64,000 nt of DNA from NCBI GenBank assembly GCA_965220775.1, contig OZ244845.1:3286001-3350000 (forward strand), given 5' to 3'. The notes below the pieces were generated by a model. That model did not search any database and was not told the origin of the DNA. It saw only the letters and a program-made list of their open reading frames with translations. Below are positions 35,013 through 44,208 of this stretch, piece after piece. The translations under genes were made by a program, and so were the position numbers. The stretch comes from G963664835 sp965220775 (GTDB lineage: Bacteria > Chloroflexota > UBA6077 > FW602-bin22 > JBCLEL01). Positions within the stretch are counted from its first letter, which is position 1. Each line of letters starts with the position of its first letter.

Positions 35013-36047
35013 CTATTCGGAAGGCCAACCGTCAGGGATTTCGTTTGCTGCGAGCGCGGCCTGAATCGCTTCGGCGGCTTCGTCGGTGACCCAACCTTCC
35101 CAGATGTCGACGTTGCTATTCAGCCACCAAATTGCGGCGTCATTGACATCGGCGTCGGGGTTTTCCTGGAGCCAAGCAGCGACTTCCTTGTAGACTTCTA
35201 TGTTGAAATCCCAGGCCCTCAGCATCGTTACGACATCGGGGGCATCGGCCAGGAGGTCTGGATTCACCGCGATCAGGATGGTGGCGTCTTGGTAGGCGCA
35301 CGCCTTGGTAGTGAACCAACATTCGGCGGTGTACTCCGGCTCGTCGAGCCGAACTAGGTCCAGCAGCAGTGCCGGGTCGTTGGTGCCCCATTGATAACCC
35401 AGCCAAGGTTCTTTCTTCTCATAAGCGCCATAAAGATCAGCGCTCAGGGCGGCGCCGTCGCCAGGATTGATGACTTCGACATACTCGGAGAGGCCGTAGC
35501 CTTCGATTTGTGCGGCGTTGACCTCTTCGCACGCCCAACCGATAACGCAGGATACCAAGCGCGCCTTGCCGCCGGTTGCGGCGGTGGCGAACAGTTTTTG
35601 AAACTTCTCATCTTTCAGGTCTTCTACGCTGTCCAACTCGGGATACTGCTCTTGGAGATATTTGGGGATGACGAACGCGGACTGCCAGTCTTTACCCAGA
35701 CTTTCGCCGACCGAAACCACTTCGCCGGCAGCCTGGGCTTCGTCCCAAGCTTCATCTTGGTTGGGCAGCCATATTTCCATCGTAATATCGCTGTCTCCGC
35801 GGCGAAGACCTTGGAAAAGGGGTAGAGTACCGCCGAGTACCACTTCGGTTGGATAGCCGTAGCCTTTGTCGACGATGTACTGGGCGACGCGGTTTTGGAT
35901 TTGGGCGCTGTTCCAGGTGAGATCGTTAAAAACGAGCTTCTGTTTCGCTTCTTCTTGAGTCCCCATTAGCTGGGCGCATGCGAGTGTCGCTATGATGGCG
36001 ACCGACGCGGCGACCAGTGCAAATATCCTGCTCTTGGTAAACATCAT
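35013..36047 (-). CDS. proX: Glycine betaine/proline ABC transporter substrate-binding protein
   Basis: 344 residues (or 343 from the second ATG). A signal with lipobox LACA near residue 24 precedes an OpuAC-type domain: VFNDLTWNSAQIQNRVAQYI, then GDSDITMEIWLPNQD, then an aromatic-rich site (EPWLGYQW, ECWFTTKACAY). Aromatic boxes in this family bind quaternary amines such as betaine. Third gene of proV-proW-proX, 100 bases after proW. Confidence 0.9.
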   Translation of the reverse strand: MMFTKSRIFALVAASVAIIATLACAQLMGTQEEAKQKLVFNDLTWNSAQIQNRVAQYIVDKGYGYPTEVVLGGTLPLFQGLRRGDSDITMEIWLPNQDEAWDEAQAAGEVVSVGESLGKDWQSAFVIPKYLQEQYPELDSVEDLKDEKFQKLFATAATGGKARLVSCVIGWACEEVNAAQIEGYGLSEYVEVINPGDGAALSADLYGAYEKKEPWLGYQWGTNDPALLLDLVRLDEPEYTAECWFTTKACAYQDATILIAVNPDLLADAPDVVTMLRAWDFNIEVYKEVAAWLQENPDADVNDAAIWWLNSNVDIWEGWVTDEAAEAIQAALAANEIPDGWPSE

Positions 36048-36147
36048 TCAGCCTCTTCTCTACAATTGGGTCGATTGGCATTAGAATAACACAAGTTTCG
36101 GCGGTAATCCCGTGAAGCAGAGGTCAAACAAAGATTATCCGCCACTT

Positions 36148-37212
36148 CTACTCTGACCTCGAAGCTTGTCGACTATTCCGGGCCACCGATTGTGTGAGGC
36201 GGTCTATTATGATGGCAAGGAATACGATCGCCAGCCCGGCGATCGCTCCGTTGCCGGGCTGGTTTTTTTGCAGCGCCCGGAGCACGTTATCGCCCAGACC
36301 GCCAGCGGCCACCATGCTGGCGATGGTTACCATGCTCAAAGCCAGCATGGTGGTTTGGTTTATACCTGCCATGATTGTGGGTAAGGCCATCGGAATCTGA
36401 ACTTTGGTGAGAATCTGCATCGGTGACGCTCCGAAGGAACGGGCCGCTTCAACAGTTTCCGAGGACACTTGACGGATACCCAGATTGGTCAGCCGGATCA
36501 CCGGGGGGACGGCATAGATGATAGTGGCAAAGATGCCGGCCGGTTCTCCCAAGCCAAAGAAGAGGATACCCGGAAGCAGGTAGACGAAACTAGGCATGGT
36601 CTGCATACCGTCCAGAATGGGGCGCATCAGGTTGTCAGCCATCTGGCTACGGGCACCCAGCACACCCAAGGGAAGGCCGAGTGACACAGCGACAGCCACC
36701 GCCACCGCCATTAGCGCGATGGTGTCAATGGTGTTTTCCCACAAGTCCATGAAACCGACGAAGAGCAGGGCGAGCGAGGTGAAGGCCAGGAGGCTCCAAC
36801 GCCCCACGGCAAAGGACAGTAGGGCAAGAGCCACCACGATGACGGGCCATGGCGTCCACTTCAACCCGTTTTCTATATAAACCAGCGCATAGGTAATCGC
36901 AGTACTGATCCCGTCGAACAGCCAGCTACCCTCCACGGTCATCCAGCTGACAGCATCGTCAATGGCGCCTCCGGTGACCTTTCGCACCGTCCTTTCCAGA
37001 GTTATGACGCCTCCTCCGGAGGTTTGAACTTCGGAGCGAGACACGGTGGTGGGAAAATCCATCTCTGGGCCCCAAATCAGCAGGCTCGCCAGCAACACAA
37101 TGACAACCACGATCAAACCGGCCAACCAAGGGTAAAGGGTGGGGAGAGCGCTTAGCGTAATAGGCGGCGATGGGCTCTCCGCGCCGGATTGGACGTTTTC
37201 GATCTGGGTCAT
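36148..37212 (-). CDS. proW: Glycine betaine/proline ABC transporter permease
   Basis: About 354 residues. The ATG at 37212 with GAGGAGG six bases upstream is preferred over a GTG that overlaps the proV stop. It has an N-terminal membrane anchor, an extracytoplasmic segment of about 60 residues, then the OpuAB permease core with LPLGVLGARSQMADNLMRPI, QTMPSFVYLLPG, and the coupling loop EAARSFGASPMQILTKVQIP. The final permease motif GGLGDNVLRALQ is intact. Confidence 0.93.
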   Translation of the reverse strand: MTQIENVQSGAESPSPPITLSALPTLYPWLAGLIVVVIVLLASLLIWGPEMDFPTTVSRSEVQTSGGGVITLERTVRKVTGGAIDDAVSWMTVEGSWLFDGISTAITYALVYIENGLKWTPWPVIVVALALLSFAVGRWSLLAFTSLALLFVGFMDLWENTIDTIALMAVAVAVAVSLGLPLGVLGARSQMADNLMRPILDGMQTMPSFVYLLPGILFFGLGEPAGIFATIIYAVPPVIRLTNLGIRQVSSETVEAARSFGASPMQILTKVQIPMALPTIMAGINQTTMLALSMVTIASMVAAGGLGDNVLRALQKNQPGNGAIAGLAIVFLAIIIDRLTQSVARNSRQASRSE

Positions 37213-37223
37213 GTTAAGCCTCC

Positions 37224-38417
37224 TCACTGCAAGGCAGTCATACCTGCCAACAAAGCGCCCCTGCGGACCTCGCCCAATAGGCGACCTCGCTCGTCCACCA
37301 CCGCTATGGGATGGTCTGACACAGCGGCCATGGGGATGATCTTCTCGATGTAGGAGTCCGGGTCAGTGGTCATTACCGGGTCGCTCCGCGCTCCTTCCAG
37401 GTTTGTCTTGTGTTGGTGGGCCAGAGCTGCCACCTGATCCTGGGCAATGATTCCCTTCAGAACTCGGTCGCGCGCCACGAGGAATAGCGCATGAGTGTTG
37501 TTGCTTCGCATAGTTTGGAGCGCGGCACCGGGCTCCTGCCACTCGTGAATGACCGCCTTAGGCTCGTTCATAATTGCCTTGGCCCGGATGACCTTTGCCC
37601 AAGAGACGTCCTTCACGAACTCGGTGACGTAGTCGTCGGCCGGCATTGTGACAATCTCTTCGGGCGAGCCCTCTTGGACCACCGCCCCATCCCGCATAAT
37701 TGCTATACGGTCGCCGAGCTTCAAAGCCTCATCGAGGTCATGGGTGATAAACACGATGGTTTTGCGAAGCTTCCTCTGAAGCGAGATAAGCTCGTCCTGC
37801 ATCTCTCTTCTAATCAAGGGATCAAGACCGCTGAAAGGCTCGTCCATCAACAACACTTCGGGGTTTACGGCCAGCGCTCTGGCAAGTCCAACGCGCTGCT
37901 GCATGCCACCGCTCATCTCCCTTGGGTAGTAATTTTCCCAGCCCTTTAGTCCCACGTTCTCGATGGCCTCTGACGCCGCCTTATGCCTCGCCTCTTTGTC
38001 CATGCCCCGGATCTCGAGGCCATAGGCTACGTTGTCCGTAACACGGCGATGGGGAAGAAGGGCGTAGTGTTGGAAGACCATCGCGATCTTATGGCGTCGA
38101 AACTGCATCAACTCGTCCTGAGAGTAGTCGAGAATGTCTTCGCCGTCGAAGTAAATCTGTCCCTTCGTGGCTTCGATGAGCCTGATCAGGCAGCGCACGA
38201 GGGTTGATTTGCCGCTGCCGGAAAGCCCCATTACGACGTATGTCTCTCCACGATCAACATTAAAGGACACGTCGCGCAGGCCGACCACAGCGCCCAACTC
38301 TTCTTGAATCTCGGTGCGGCTCTTGGACGCGTACTCCGGCTGAAGCGCGCGCTCAGGATTGTCGCCGAAGACCTTCCAGAGACTGTTGACCTGGATATGG
38401 GGTCCTTGATGATCCAT
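37224..38417 (-). CDS. proV: Glycine betaine/proline ABC transporter ATPase with CBS domains
   Basis: 397 residues. Walker A GLSGSGKST, Q-loop MVFQHYALLPHR, signature MSGGMQQRVGLARAL, Walker B VLLMDEPFSGLDP and H-loop ITHDLDEAL. The C-terminal 120 residues form a CBS pair (AALQTMRSNNTHALFLV, then DHPIAVVDERGRLLGEV), the osmosensing module in OpuA-type ATPases. First gene of the proVWX-livK cluster. Confidence 0.95.
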   Translation of the reverse strand: MDHQGPHIQVNSLWKVFGDNPERALQPEYASKSRTEIQEELGAVVGLRDVSFNVDRGETYVVMGLSGSGKSTLVRCLIRLIEATKGQIYFDGEDILDYSQDELMQFRRHKIAMVFQHYALLPHRRVTDNVAYGLEIRGMDKEARHKAASEAIENVGLKGWENYYPREMSGGMQQRVGLARALAVNPEVLLMDEPFSGLDPLIRREMQDELISLQRKLRKTIVFITHDLDEALKLGDRIAIMRDGAVVQEGSPEEIVTMPADDYVTEFVKDVSWAKVIRAKAIMNEPKAVIHEWQEPGAALQTMRSNNTHALFLVARDRVLKGIIAQDQVAALAHQHKTNLEGARSDPVMTTDPDSYIEKIIPMAAVSDHPIAVVDERGRLLGEVRRGALLAGMTALQ

Positions 38418-38584
38418 AATGAGAACCGTCTCCCTAACTCTAAGCCGAGCGTTTCTACAGGATAACAGCGATCGCGGGCCGTTTGAGCCTGGTCGACTTT
38501 GAATCCTGTTCGATTCGCGGCCATGCGACTCAGGACGCTAGCCGGCTTAACCGCCGACGCCTGATCCGTCTTTCCGCCTTGCTC

Positions 38585-39013
38585 TCAGTGCCGCTGTCGA
38601 GAGGCGCCGCGCCAGAGATGAAAGCCGGTATGGCCTGAGATCACAACGAAGAGCGGATTGACAAAGGTCCACATGAGTAGGTGGGTCGTATCCTGAGAAT
38701 CTGCGCCCACAGCAAGGTCGTCGAACCAATTCCAGAAGAAACAGAGGGCCAACACTACGGATAGGTAGAATGCCAGGTTGATCTCGAGGTACCCGCGAGT
38801 AATGGATCCAGCCGACACGGTTAAAGCGCGCTTTCGGACGTAGTGGACGATCAACCCGGCCAACACGCCCACCGCCAACAGATAATTGACATAATTCCAC
38901 ACTTGGCCGATGTCCACGGCGTCCTGGTAGAGCGGTGAGAGTACGAACTGCACGGTCACTACCAGCGCGAACGCTCCGAAGAGGACCGCAAGGATTTTCC
39001 CCAACGCATTCAT
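38585..39013 (-). CDS. Small four-helix membrane protein, unknown function
   Basis: 142 residues. Four hydrophobic stretches are evident, at about 5-25, 42-62, 78-96 and 112-130, with a GHTGFHLWRG end. I do not recognise the family. Transcribed in the same direction as proVWX but upstream of it and separated by about 170 bases, so linkage to osmoprotection is only positional. Confidence 0.6.
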   Translation of the reverse strand: MNALGKILAVLFGAFALVVTVQFVLSPLYQDAVDIGQVWNYVNYLLAVGVLAGLIVHYVRKRALTVSAGSITRGYLEINLAFYLSVVLALCFFWNWFDDLAVGADSQDTTHLLMWTFVNPLFVVISGHTGFHLWRGASRQRH

Positions 39014-39712
39014 AAGCTACCTCTCGATTGGACAGAGGCCCCTTCCGAGTGCGGATAAGGATGCCATTATACGTTACGTAAGTGCTTTCGCAGCCTATGA
39101 AGATGACAAGAGGAGTCCGCTTCGTTGCCTCCAGCCGGTGGACGACGGCGACGCGCCGGCCGGCCTCAGTGATCTGTAGGCGGGTGCCATTGGCGGAAGG
39201 AATGTCGATTCTTGTGGCGGGGTGGAGGGCCGTAGTCGTTGGCGCAGCGGATTTGCGCGGAATCGATTGAACCTCACCCCAACCCTCTCCCACAGGTGGT
39301 TGGTGTCGCCGGCCGGTGCGGGAATTCATCCCGGATCGAAGGCCGGGATGTGCTCTCGTAGCAATCGCTCATGCCGGCTGGTGCCGGCACACCAAGGTAG
39401 GAAAATTGGATGCATTGGTTGGTGGAAGGGTCAGGCGTCTTCCGTGCACCCCACCCCTCCCCTGGCTGGGGACAAGCCCGAGCGCTACATTTCTCTTTCG
39501 ACCCTGGGCTGTCGTTGTTCGGGCGACGGTGGTTGGTGTCGACGGCCGGTGCCGGAATTCATCCCGGATCGGAGTCCGGGACATGCTTTCGTACCAACGA
39601 CGCACACAGGACCGGTCCCTCTAAGTCTGAACAGTTACCTTCAGTCATGGCAATTGACATAACATACCGGCAGCTAGGATGCCATTGGATTCGGATGGGG
39701 GAATGTGTGGGT
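39014..39712. repeat. Repeat cluster with two A modules, a B module and module F
   Basis: Diverged module A near 39329, module B (GCCGGCTGGTGCCGGCACAC) near 39373, module C variant CTGGGGACAAGCCCGAGCGC near 39467, full module A near 39564 and module F near 39606. The segment TTGGTTGGTGGAAGGGTCAG after module B recurs at 54.9 kb with one base changed. No gene is supported in these 700 bases. Confidence 0.8.
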
Positions 39713-40015
39713 TTAGCGAGCCAACCGGCCGGATCGTTGGGCCTGTGCGAGCTCCTCATGTAACGAACGCTCTTCTTCGATCCTCGTCTGATTGAACGCT
39801 GTTAGCGCGCGTTCCAGACGCTCCGTAGCCGTCTCAAGAATGCGATCGGCTGTCGAGAAGGCGCAGTCAGTCGCCCCATTTGTCCGCGCCGAGGAGCGCG
39901 CGGACAGGCCACGCAAAACATTGCGCGCCTGGTCGCTGCGATCTCGGTTGGAGATGAGTCTGATAAACAGAACTGCGAGGGCCCCGAAGATCAGTCCTTG
40001 TGTGAAGTAGTGCAT
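39713..40015 (-). CDS. Small single-pass membrane protein with coiled coil
   Basis: About 100 residues from the ATG at 40015, which has AGAGG five bases upstream; a longer reading from 40117 overlaps the next gene and is unconserved in character. One N-terminal membrane helix (about 5-25) is followed by a charged region predicted to be helical (ILETATERLERALTAFNQTR, then EEERSLHEELAQAQ). Function unknown. Likely co-transcribed with the two small membrane genes upstream. Confidence 0.5.
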   Translation of the reverse strand: MHYFTQGLIFGALAVLFIRLISNRDRSDQARNVLRGLSARSSARTNGATDCAFSTADRILETATERLERALTAFNQTRIEEERSLHEELAQAQRSGRLAR

Positions 40016-40064
40016 CGTCGCCTCTAGACCTGAAACCTCTTTAAGAAATCGCTCGACATCTGGA

Positions 40065-40517
40065 TCAATTGCCGGACCGGCCCAGCACGACCCGAATGAA
40101 CCGATCAGTCGCCGCAATGAGACTGATAATCTTGATCAGTGGGTTGGCGGCCCTAGTTGTCATAAACTCTGTGCTTCCTTTGATGTTGGTGGCTGTTTCG
40201 CGTGCACTGCCCAAGATTGGCGTAACTTGCTCGCCGATTACGTCATCTCTCAACTTGGCGACCAGAGTCGTGAGAACCGAGAAGAAGGCTATCATCGCCA
40301 CGCCTACGGCGAAGAATGCCAGCATTGCCAAGACGATCACAATATCTCGCACTTGGGCCGTGATGTTAAACACGATGCTGACAACGATTATCACGATGCC
40401 GACCAGGATAACGGCCGCAGGTGCCAGCAGACTCTTCAACACGGGATTGAGACACTCCAGAAGCCAAGGAACGACGAAGGCGGCCGGGAGTGTATCACGC
40501 GCCCAGACGCTTCGCAA
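40065..40517 (-). CDS. Membrane protein with two transmembrane helices, unknown function
   Basis: 150 residues. Two strong hydrophobic helices (about 33-53 and 60-85) are followed by an amphipathic segment, IGEQVTPILGSARETATNI, that resembles DUF948-type or methyl-accepting-like helices. The start overlaps the upstream gene by 23 bases. No family is assigned. Confidence 0.55.
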   Translation of the reverse strand: MRSVWARDTLPAAFVVPWLLECLNPVLKSLLAPAAVILVGIVIIVVSIVFNITAQVRDIVIVLAMLAFFAVGVAMIAFFSVLTTLVAKLRDDVIGEQVTPILGSARETATNIKGSTEFMTTRAANPLIKIISLIAATDRFIRVVLGRSGN

Positions 40518-40779
40518 TTATGAGCAGCAGCCACGCGCCGATAGAGGCGGTTACGATGTGGAGGTCCCCGACAAGCCCGATACTGAGGCCGGCTAACTCA
40601 CCTATCAGCTGGCCGGCGGAGACGCCAATTGCGGACACGATGATGAACATTGGGTATCTGAGTAACGACGGGCCAAAGATGAACCCGTAGACGGACGCGT
40701 GCAGCAGCGCAAGCAGGCCGGCCAACACCAAATAGGGTTCGAGTGGTAAGTCGCTTAATGATATTGGTATTTGATCCAT
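40495..40779 (-). CDS. Small three-helix membrane protein, unknown function
   Basis: 94 residues with hydrophobic stretches at about 15-35, 42-62 and 70-90. The ATG at 40779 has an excellent AAAGGAGG six bases upstream. First gene of a three-gene set of small membrane proteins. A long perfect inverted repeat lies about 32 bases upstream and may control it. Confidence 0.6.
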   Translation of the reverse strand: MDQIPISLSDLPLEPYLVLAGLLALLHASVYGFIFGPSLLRYPMFIIVSAIGVSAGQLIGELAGLSIGLVGDLHIVTASIGAWLLLIIAKRLGA

Positions 40780-40810
40780 TTTGACCTCCTTTGATTACAG
40801 AAATTGGATT

Positions 40811-40840
40811 TAGTTCGCAGAACTTATATTCTGCGAACTA
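40811..40840 (-). promoter_or_regulatory. Perfect 12-bp inverted repeat around a TATAAG box
   Basis: TAGTTCGCAGAA (40811-40822), six bases, then TTCTGCGAACTA (40829-40840) is an exact inverted repeat. On the minus strand the six-base centre reads TATAAG, a plausible -10 for the downstream small-membrane-protein genes. A dimeric repressor bound there would block transcription. It lies 15 bases after the metalloprotease stop and could alternatively form an mRNA hairpin, but no T run follows. Confidence 0.6.
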
Positions 40841-40854
40841 TTGTATCTGAGCAC

Positions 40855-42018
40855 CTACAGCTTGCTCACCCGATCGTACCAGAGTGAAGGTTGTTTAATC
40901 TCCTGTATATCGGGTAGGAACTCGGGCCCATTCCATACCAGGCTCATCACTTTGAGACCGTGTTCGGCCACGGTTTGATTTACGAACTGTTCGCCCAATC
41001 GGTATTGCTCCAGCTTTAGTTCCAGGCCCGTAAACTTGGTGAATAAACGGTCGCCCAGCGATCGCCGGCCGCGGCTTGTTTCGAACCTCCTTTTCAGGGC
41101 CGGATAATTGGCAGGCATGATGCGCTCGCCTACCTTGTCCATGACGTGATTGCTAAAGCCTTCCAGAAGAGACATCACAGCCTGGAGCCGCCAGAACACG
41201 TTGCGCTCAACATCGCTCATGATTGCCTCAAGCGGACTGGCTTGAGTAAACGAGTTCTTGACGGTGCGGCCCACCATGTCCCAGATGCCCGTGCTCTTCA
41301 GGCGTCTGAAGTCGGCGGCAGCATTCTCGAAGTATTGGCCAAGCAGTCCGTTCATATGGTCGATTAACCAGGGATGGCCCTCGAATTCATACGCGTGGGT
41401 AGTTTCGTGAAGACTGATCCAGAGCCGGAGATCTTCTCCAGGAACGCGAAGCCGGCGCTCTAGCTGGGCGATGTTAGGCTCGACGAAGTATATGCGCCCG
41501 CCGGTCAAAGGCTCACGACCCAACAACGCGACATCGTATTGACCCAGGACTCTGCGACCCAAGTAGCCCATCAAGAGACCCATTTGATAACTTATGACAA
41601 GCTGACTCATCTTGGCCATGGCCCAACTGCCGGCCCGCGCATCCAGCATTCCTTGCTCATTCGCGCGCTCCAGCGGGTCGAACAGCGCCTCGAACTGTGA
41701 ACGGTTGGCGTTGATCCACTCTTTGCGGTCGACCACCCGCGCTTCGCCGGCTGTTGAAGGCGCCTCTTGCTGGAGATACTCGGAGATTCCATGTTCGCTC
41801 TGACGCACCCAGTCATAGTAACGTCGTTGCATGTGCCTGCGCGCCGGCAAGCTCATCGGTTGCGCCTCAGAGCTCAACCTGAAGGCGACGCTCTGCACTC
41901 TTTCCCAATCGACGAGACGTGGAGGGGTGCCTACGGGCCGGCGCTGAACAAGCCACGCCACGCCGACTGCTCCAGCCAACACGAACGCACGCGCCATCAG
42001 GCTTCTATAGGCCGGCAA
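40855..42018 (-). CDS. Zinc-dependent metalloprotease, F420-associated DUF2342 family
   Basis: 387 residues. The HExxH zinc motif is in SLHETTHAYEFEGHPWL. Flanking family features are QMGLLMGYLGRRVLGQYD, FVEPNIAQLE, EAIMSDVERNVFWRLQAVMSL-type helices and GFSNHVMD. An N-terminal hydrophobic segment (about 8-24) suggests membrane anchoring. The family was first noted next to coenzyme F420 genes in Actinobacteria and also occurs in Chloroflexota. Substrate unknown. Confidence 0.88.
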   Translation of the reverse strand: MPAYRSLMARAFVLAGAVGVAWLVQRRPVGTPPRLVDWERVQSVAFRLSSEAQPMSLPARRHMQRRYYDWVRQSEHGISEYLQQEAPSTAGEARVVDRKEWINANRSQFEALFDPLERANEQGMLDARAGSWAMAKMSQLVISYQMGLLMGYLGRRVLGQYDVALLGREPLTGGRIYFVEPNIAQLERRLRVPGEDLRLWISLHETTHAYEFEGHPWLIDHMNGLLGQYFENAAADFRRLKSTGIWDMVGRTVKNSFTQASPLEAIMSDVERNVFWRLQAVMSLLEGFSNHVMDKVGERIMPANYPALKRRFETSRGRRSLGDRLFTKFTGLELKLEQYRLGEQFVNQTVAEHGLKVMSLVWNGPEFLPDIQEIKQPSLWYDRVSKL

Positions 42019-42058
42019 TTGACCTGCCTCCGGAGTTCAAGCGAAAGACCTGTAAATT

Positions 42059-43918
42059 CTATCGTAACTGTCGAACATCACCGACCCGACGGGTGACGCG
42101 TTGTTGGTCCAGATATTCTAGGAAAGCCAGACCAAACTTTCGGCTGGTTCCTGTCAAATCGCGCCACTCGGCGACGGTAATCGTCGGATGACTGGCGAAC
42201 CATTGTCTCAACTGGGCAACCATATCATCGTATACCGGTTTGGCGAAGGCGACCGAAACGCTTGTTCGCACCAGATCACCACGCTCGACCAGCGCGGCGA
42301 TGGTATCATCGTCCAACCCGAGCTCGACGCACAATTGGTCCAAGGCCGGTGGTGAATAGCCTCCCTCCGCCAGCCGTTTCAACAGGTGGTCTACAGACTT
42401 GGCTTGGGCGGCGGTGAACTTGATCTCGTGCCGGCTCAGCTTGACGGCGGTACCTCTTTCGACGACTCGTCGCTCCTCGATGAGTTGCGCGAGCACCAGG
42501 TTGAAAATCTCAGCTGTCAGATTCAGTCTCGACCTTAGCTCCTCTTGTCGCATGCCGGCCCGCAGCGGATATTGCCGGTGATAGTCACGCAGCGTGTCCT
42601 CCAGCCTGGAATTATGCTTCTGAAAATCTTCGGCGGCCAGCAAGAGGTCTGTGAAAGACACCAGTCTGCCCTCGGCCAAAAGGTTTTCGACGGCCCGATT
42701 TGCGTCCGCGGCAGCCAGAGATGAAGTCTTCAAGAGGCTGGAGCGGTCGATCGATCCGCGCCGGCGGACAAGCTCGATAACGCCATCCTCTGGAGTACCG
42801 TTCAGCATTCGGTCCAAAGTGGCCAGCGTAGCGGCATTCCCCCGACGATGGCGCCGGGCATTGGTATCGACGACCGTGCCACCGGCGACCGTTTGGTCGT
42901 TAAAGCGAACTACGAAATGGTCATGCCGCGCCACGAGCACCGGTTCGGCCAGTTTGATCTGAGCCCAACCCGCCTGCCGGGCGGCCAATGCGTCAGCGTC
43001 CAGCAGCTTGACGATGCCGGCCACTTCTGAAGCTCCGACGTGAAAAGTTACGGGCGCGTTGTGCTTGAGTGGTCCGGGGGCCGATTCAATCACCTGCAAC
43101 CACACGTCGACCGCGAGCGACGGAGCCAACCAGCCCGCCGTGGTGAGGACCTGTCCTCTCTTCAATTCCTCCACAGCCACGCCTGCCACGTTGACCGCTA
43201 CTCGCGTGCCCGGCATTGCCTGCGACACCATCGTCTTGTGCGCCTGCATGCCGCGTACCCTGGTCTTTCGTCCACTCGGCTGCACTACAAGCTCTTGGCC
43301 AACCGTGATCGAACCGCCGGTAAGCGTGCCGGTTACGACCGTACCAAAGCCGGCGACTGTGAATACTCGATCGATCGGCAGACGGGGCTGTCCAAGATCA
43401 GGGCGAGATTCGGACTTAACCAAAGCCGACTGAACTTGGGCGACTAGCTGGTCGAGGCCAAGACTATCCACAACCGACACGTCCACCATCGGGGCTTCAG
43501 CGTAACGCGAACGTTTCATCCGCTCCGTTATGTCATCATGGACCAAGTCCAACCAGTCCTCGTCAACCAAGTCAACCTTGGTGACGGCTATCAAGCAGGA
43601 AGGTATTTGGAGCAACTCCAGGATCGAAAGATGCTCCTCGGTCTGAGGCATTATGCCTTCGTCGGCAGCGATTACCAGAAGGCCGGCGTCTATTCCGCCG
43701 ACGCCGGCCAGCATGTTCTTGATAAACCGCTCATGGCCCGGAACGTCGATGACGCTGACGTCTTGGCCGTCTGGCAGGGTGAGCCAGGCAAAGCCGAGAT
43801 CGATAGTCATGCCGCGCTCTTTTTCTTCGCGGAGGCGATCCGGATCTATGCCGGTGAGAGCTTGGACGAGCGCGCTCTTGCCGTGATCTACGTGGCCGGC
43901 GGTACCGATGACATACAC
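42059..43918 (-). CDS. selB: Selenocysteine-specific translation elongation factor
   Basis: 619 residues from a GTG. SelB delivers Sec-tRNA(Sec) to UGA codons marked by a SECIS element. The G domain has GHVDHGKSAL, DVPGHERFIKNM and TKVDLVD. Domains II-III follow, and the last 250 residues are the tandem winged helices that bind SECIS RNA (ending FGLAFLEYLDQQRVTRRVGD). Its presence implies selenoprotein synthesis. No selA, selD or tRNA-Sec was found in the window. The 290-base gap upstream has one weak 60-codon frame not called as a gene. Confidence 0.96.
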   Translation of the reverse strand: MYVIGTAGHVDHGKSALVQALTGIDPDRLREEKERGMTIDLGFAWLTLPDGQDVSVIDVPGHERFIKNMLAGVGGIDAGLLVIAADEGIMPQTEEHLSILELLQIPSCLIAVTKVDLVDEDWLDLVHDDITERMKRSRYAEAPMVDVSVVDSLGLDQLVAQVQSALVKSESRPDLGQPRLPIDRVFTVAGFGTVVTGTLTGGSITVGQELVVQPSGRKTRVRGMQAHKTMVSQAMPGTRVAVNVAGVAVEELKRGQVLTTAGWLAPSLAVDVWLQVIESAPGPLKHNAPVTFHVGASEVAGIVKLLDADALAARQAGWAQIKLAEPVLVARHDHFVVRFNDQTVAGGTVVDTNARRHRRGNAATLATLDRMLNGTPEDGVIELVRRRGSIDRSSLLKTSSLAAADANRAVENLLAEGRLVSFTDLLLAAEDFQKHNSRLEDTLRDYHRQYPLRAGMRQEELRSRLNLTAEIFNLVLAQLIEERRVVERGTAVKLSRHEIKFTAAQAKSVDHLLKRLAEGGYSPPALDQLCVELGLDDDTIAALVERGDLVRTSVSVAFAKPVYDDMVAQLRQWFASHPTITVAEWRDLTGTSRKFGLAFLEYLDQQRVTRRVGDVRQLR

Positions 43919-44153
43919 TGCGTTAGAACCTCACCCCTTGACAATGACAAGTCGAGTTTAGCACGCCTGTTTTCAGACATGGGCTCAAGAACACCCACCG
44001 CAAGTCCACCGGAGGCCGGCCCTCGGATGAGTTCCACGGCAAGTCCATCCGCTTGTGCAGCAGCGTCGAAATATCATCGCGGAAGCTCAATGAGCCCTCT
44101 AGCATCGTAAACGCGCTAGAATCTCTGATACGGACTGCTCTAAGCAGGATAGG

Positions 44154-44181
44154 TTGTGATCGGTCGAACAGCCATTATAGA
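44154..44181 (+). promoter_or_regulatory. Promoter of the glycosyltransferase-HIT pair
   Basis: TTGTGA at 44154-44159 and TATAGA at 44176-44181 are 16 bases apart. Transcription would start near 44188, 21 bases before the ATG at 44209, which has GAGGGGCGG as ribosome site. Confidence 0.5.
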
Positions 44182-44208
44182 ATCCGGCCGGCCATATGAG
44201 AGGGGCGG

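Noticed and set aside
40811..40840. Intrinsic terminator of the metalloprotease gene
   Set aside because: The hairpin is perfect but is followed by AAATCC on the minus strand, not a T run; a regulatory site fits better.
40811..40840. LexA (SOS) box
   Set aside because: The half-sites do not fit GAAC-N4-GTTC or CTGT-N8-ACAG patterns.
43923..44105. A 60-codon minus-strand frame ending four bases before selB
   Set aside because: No recognisable sequence pattern or ribosome site, and a competing frame over the same bases looks equally open; support is too weak to call a gene.
43919..44208. Possible tRNA-Sec gene next to selB
   Set aside because: The GC-rich stretch lacks a TTCGA-type T loop and a TCA anticodon stem-loop.
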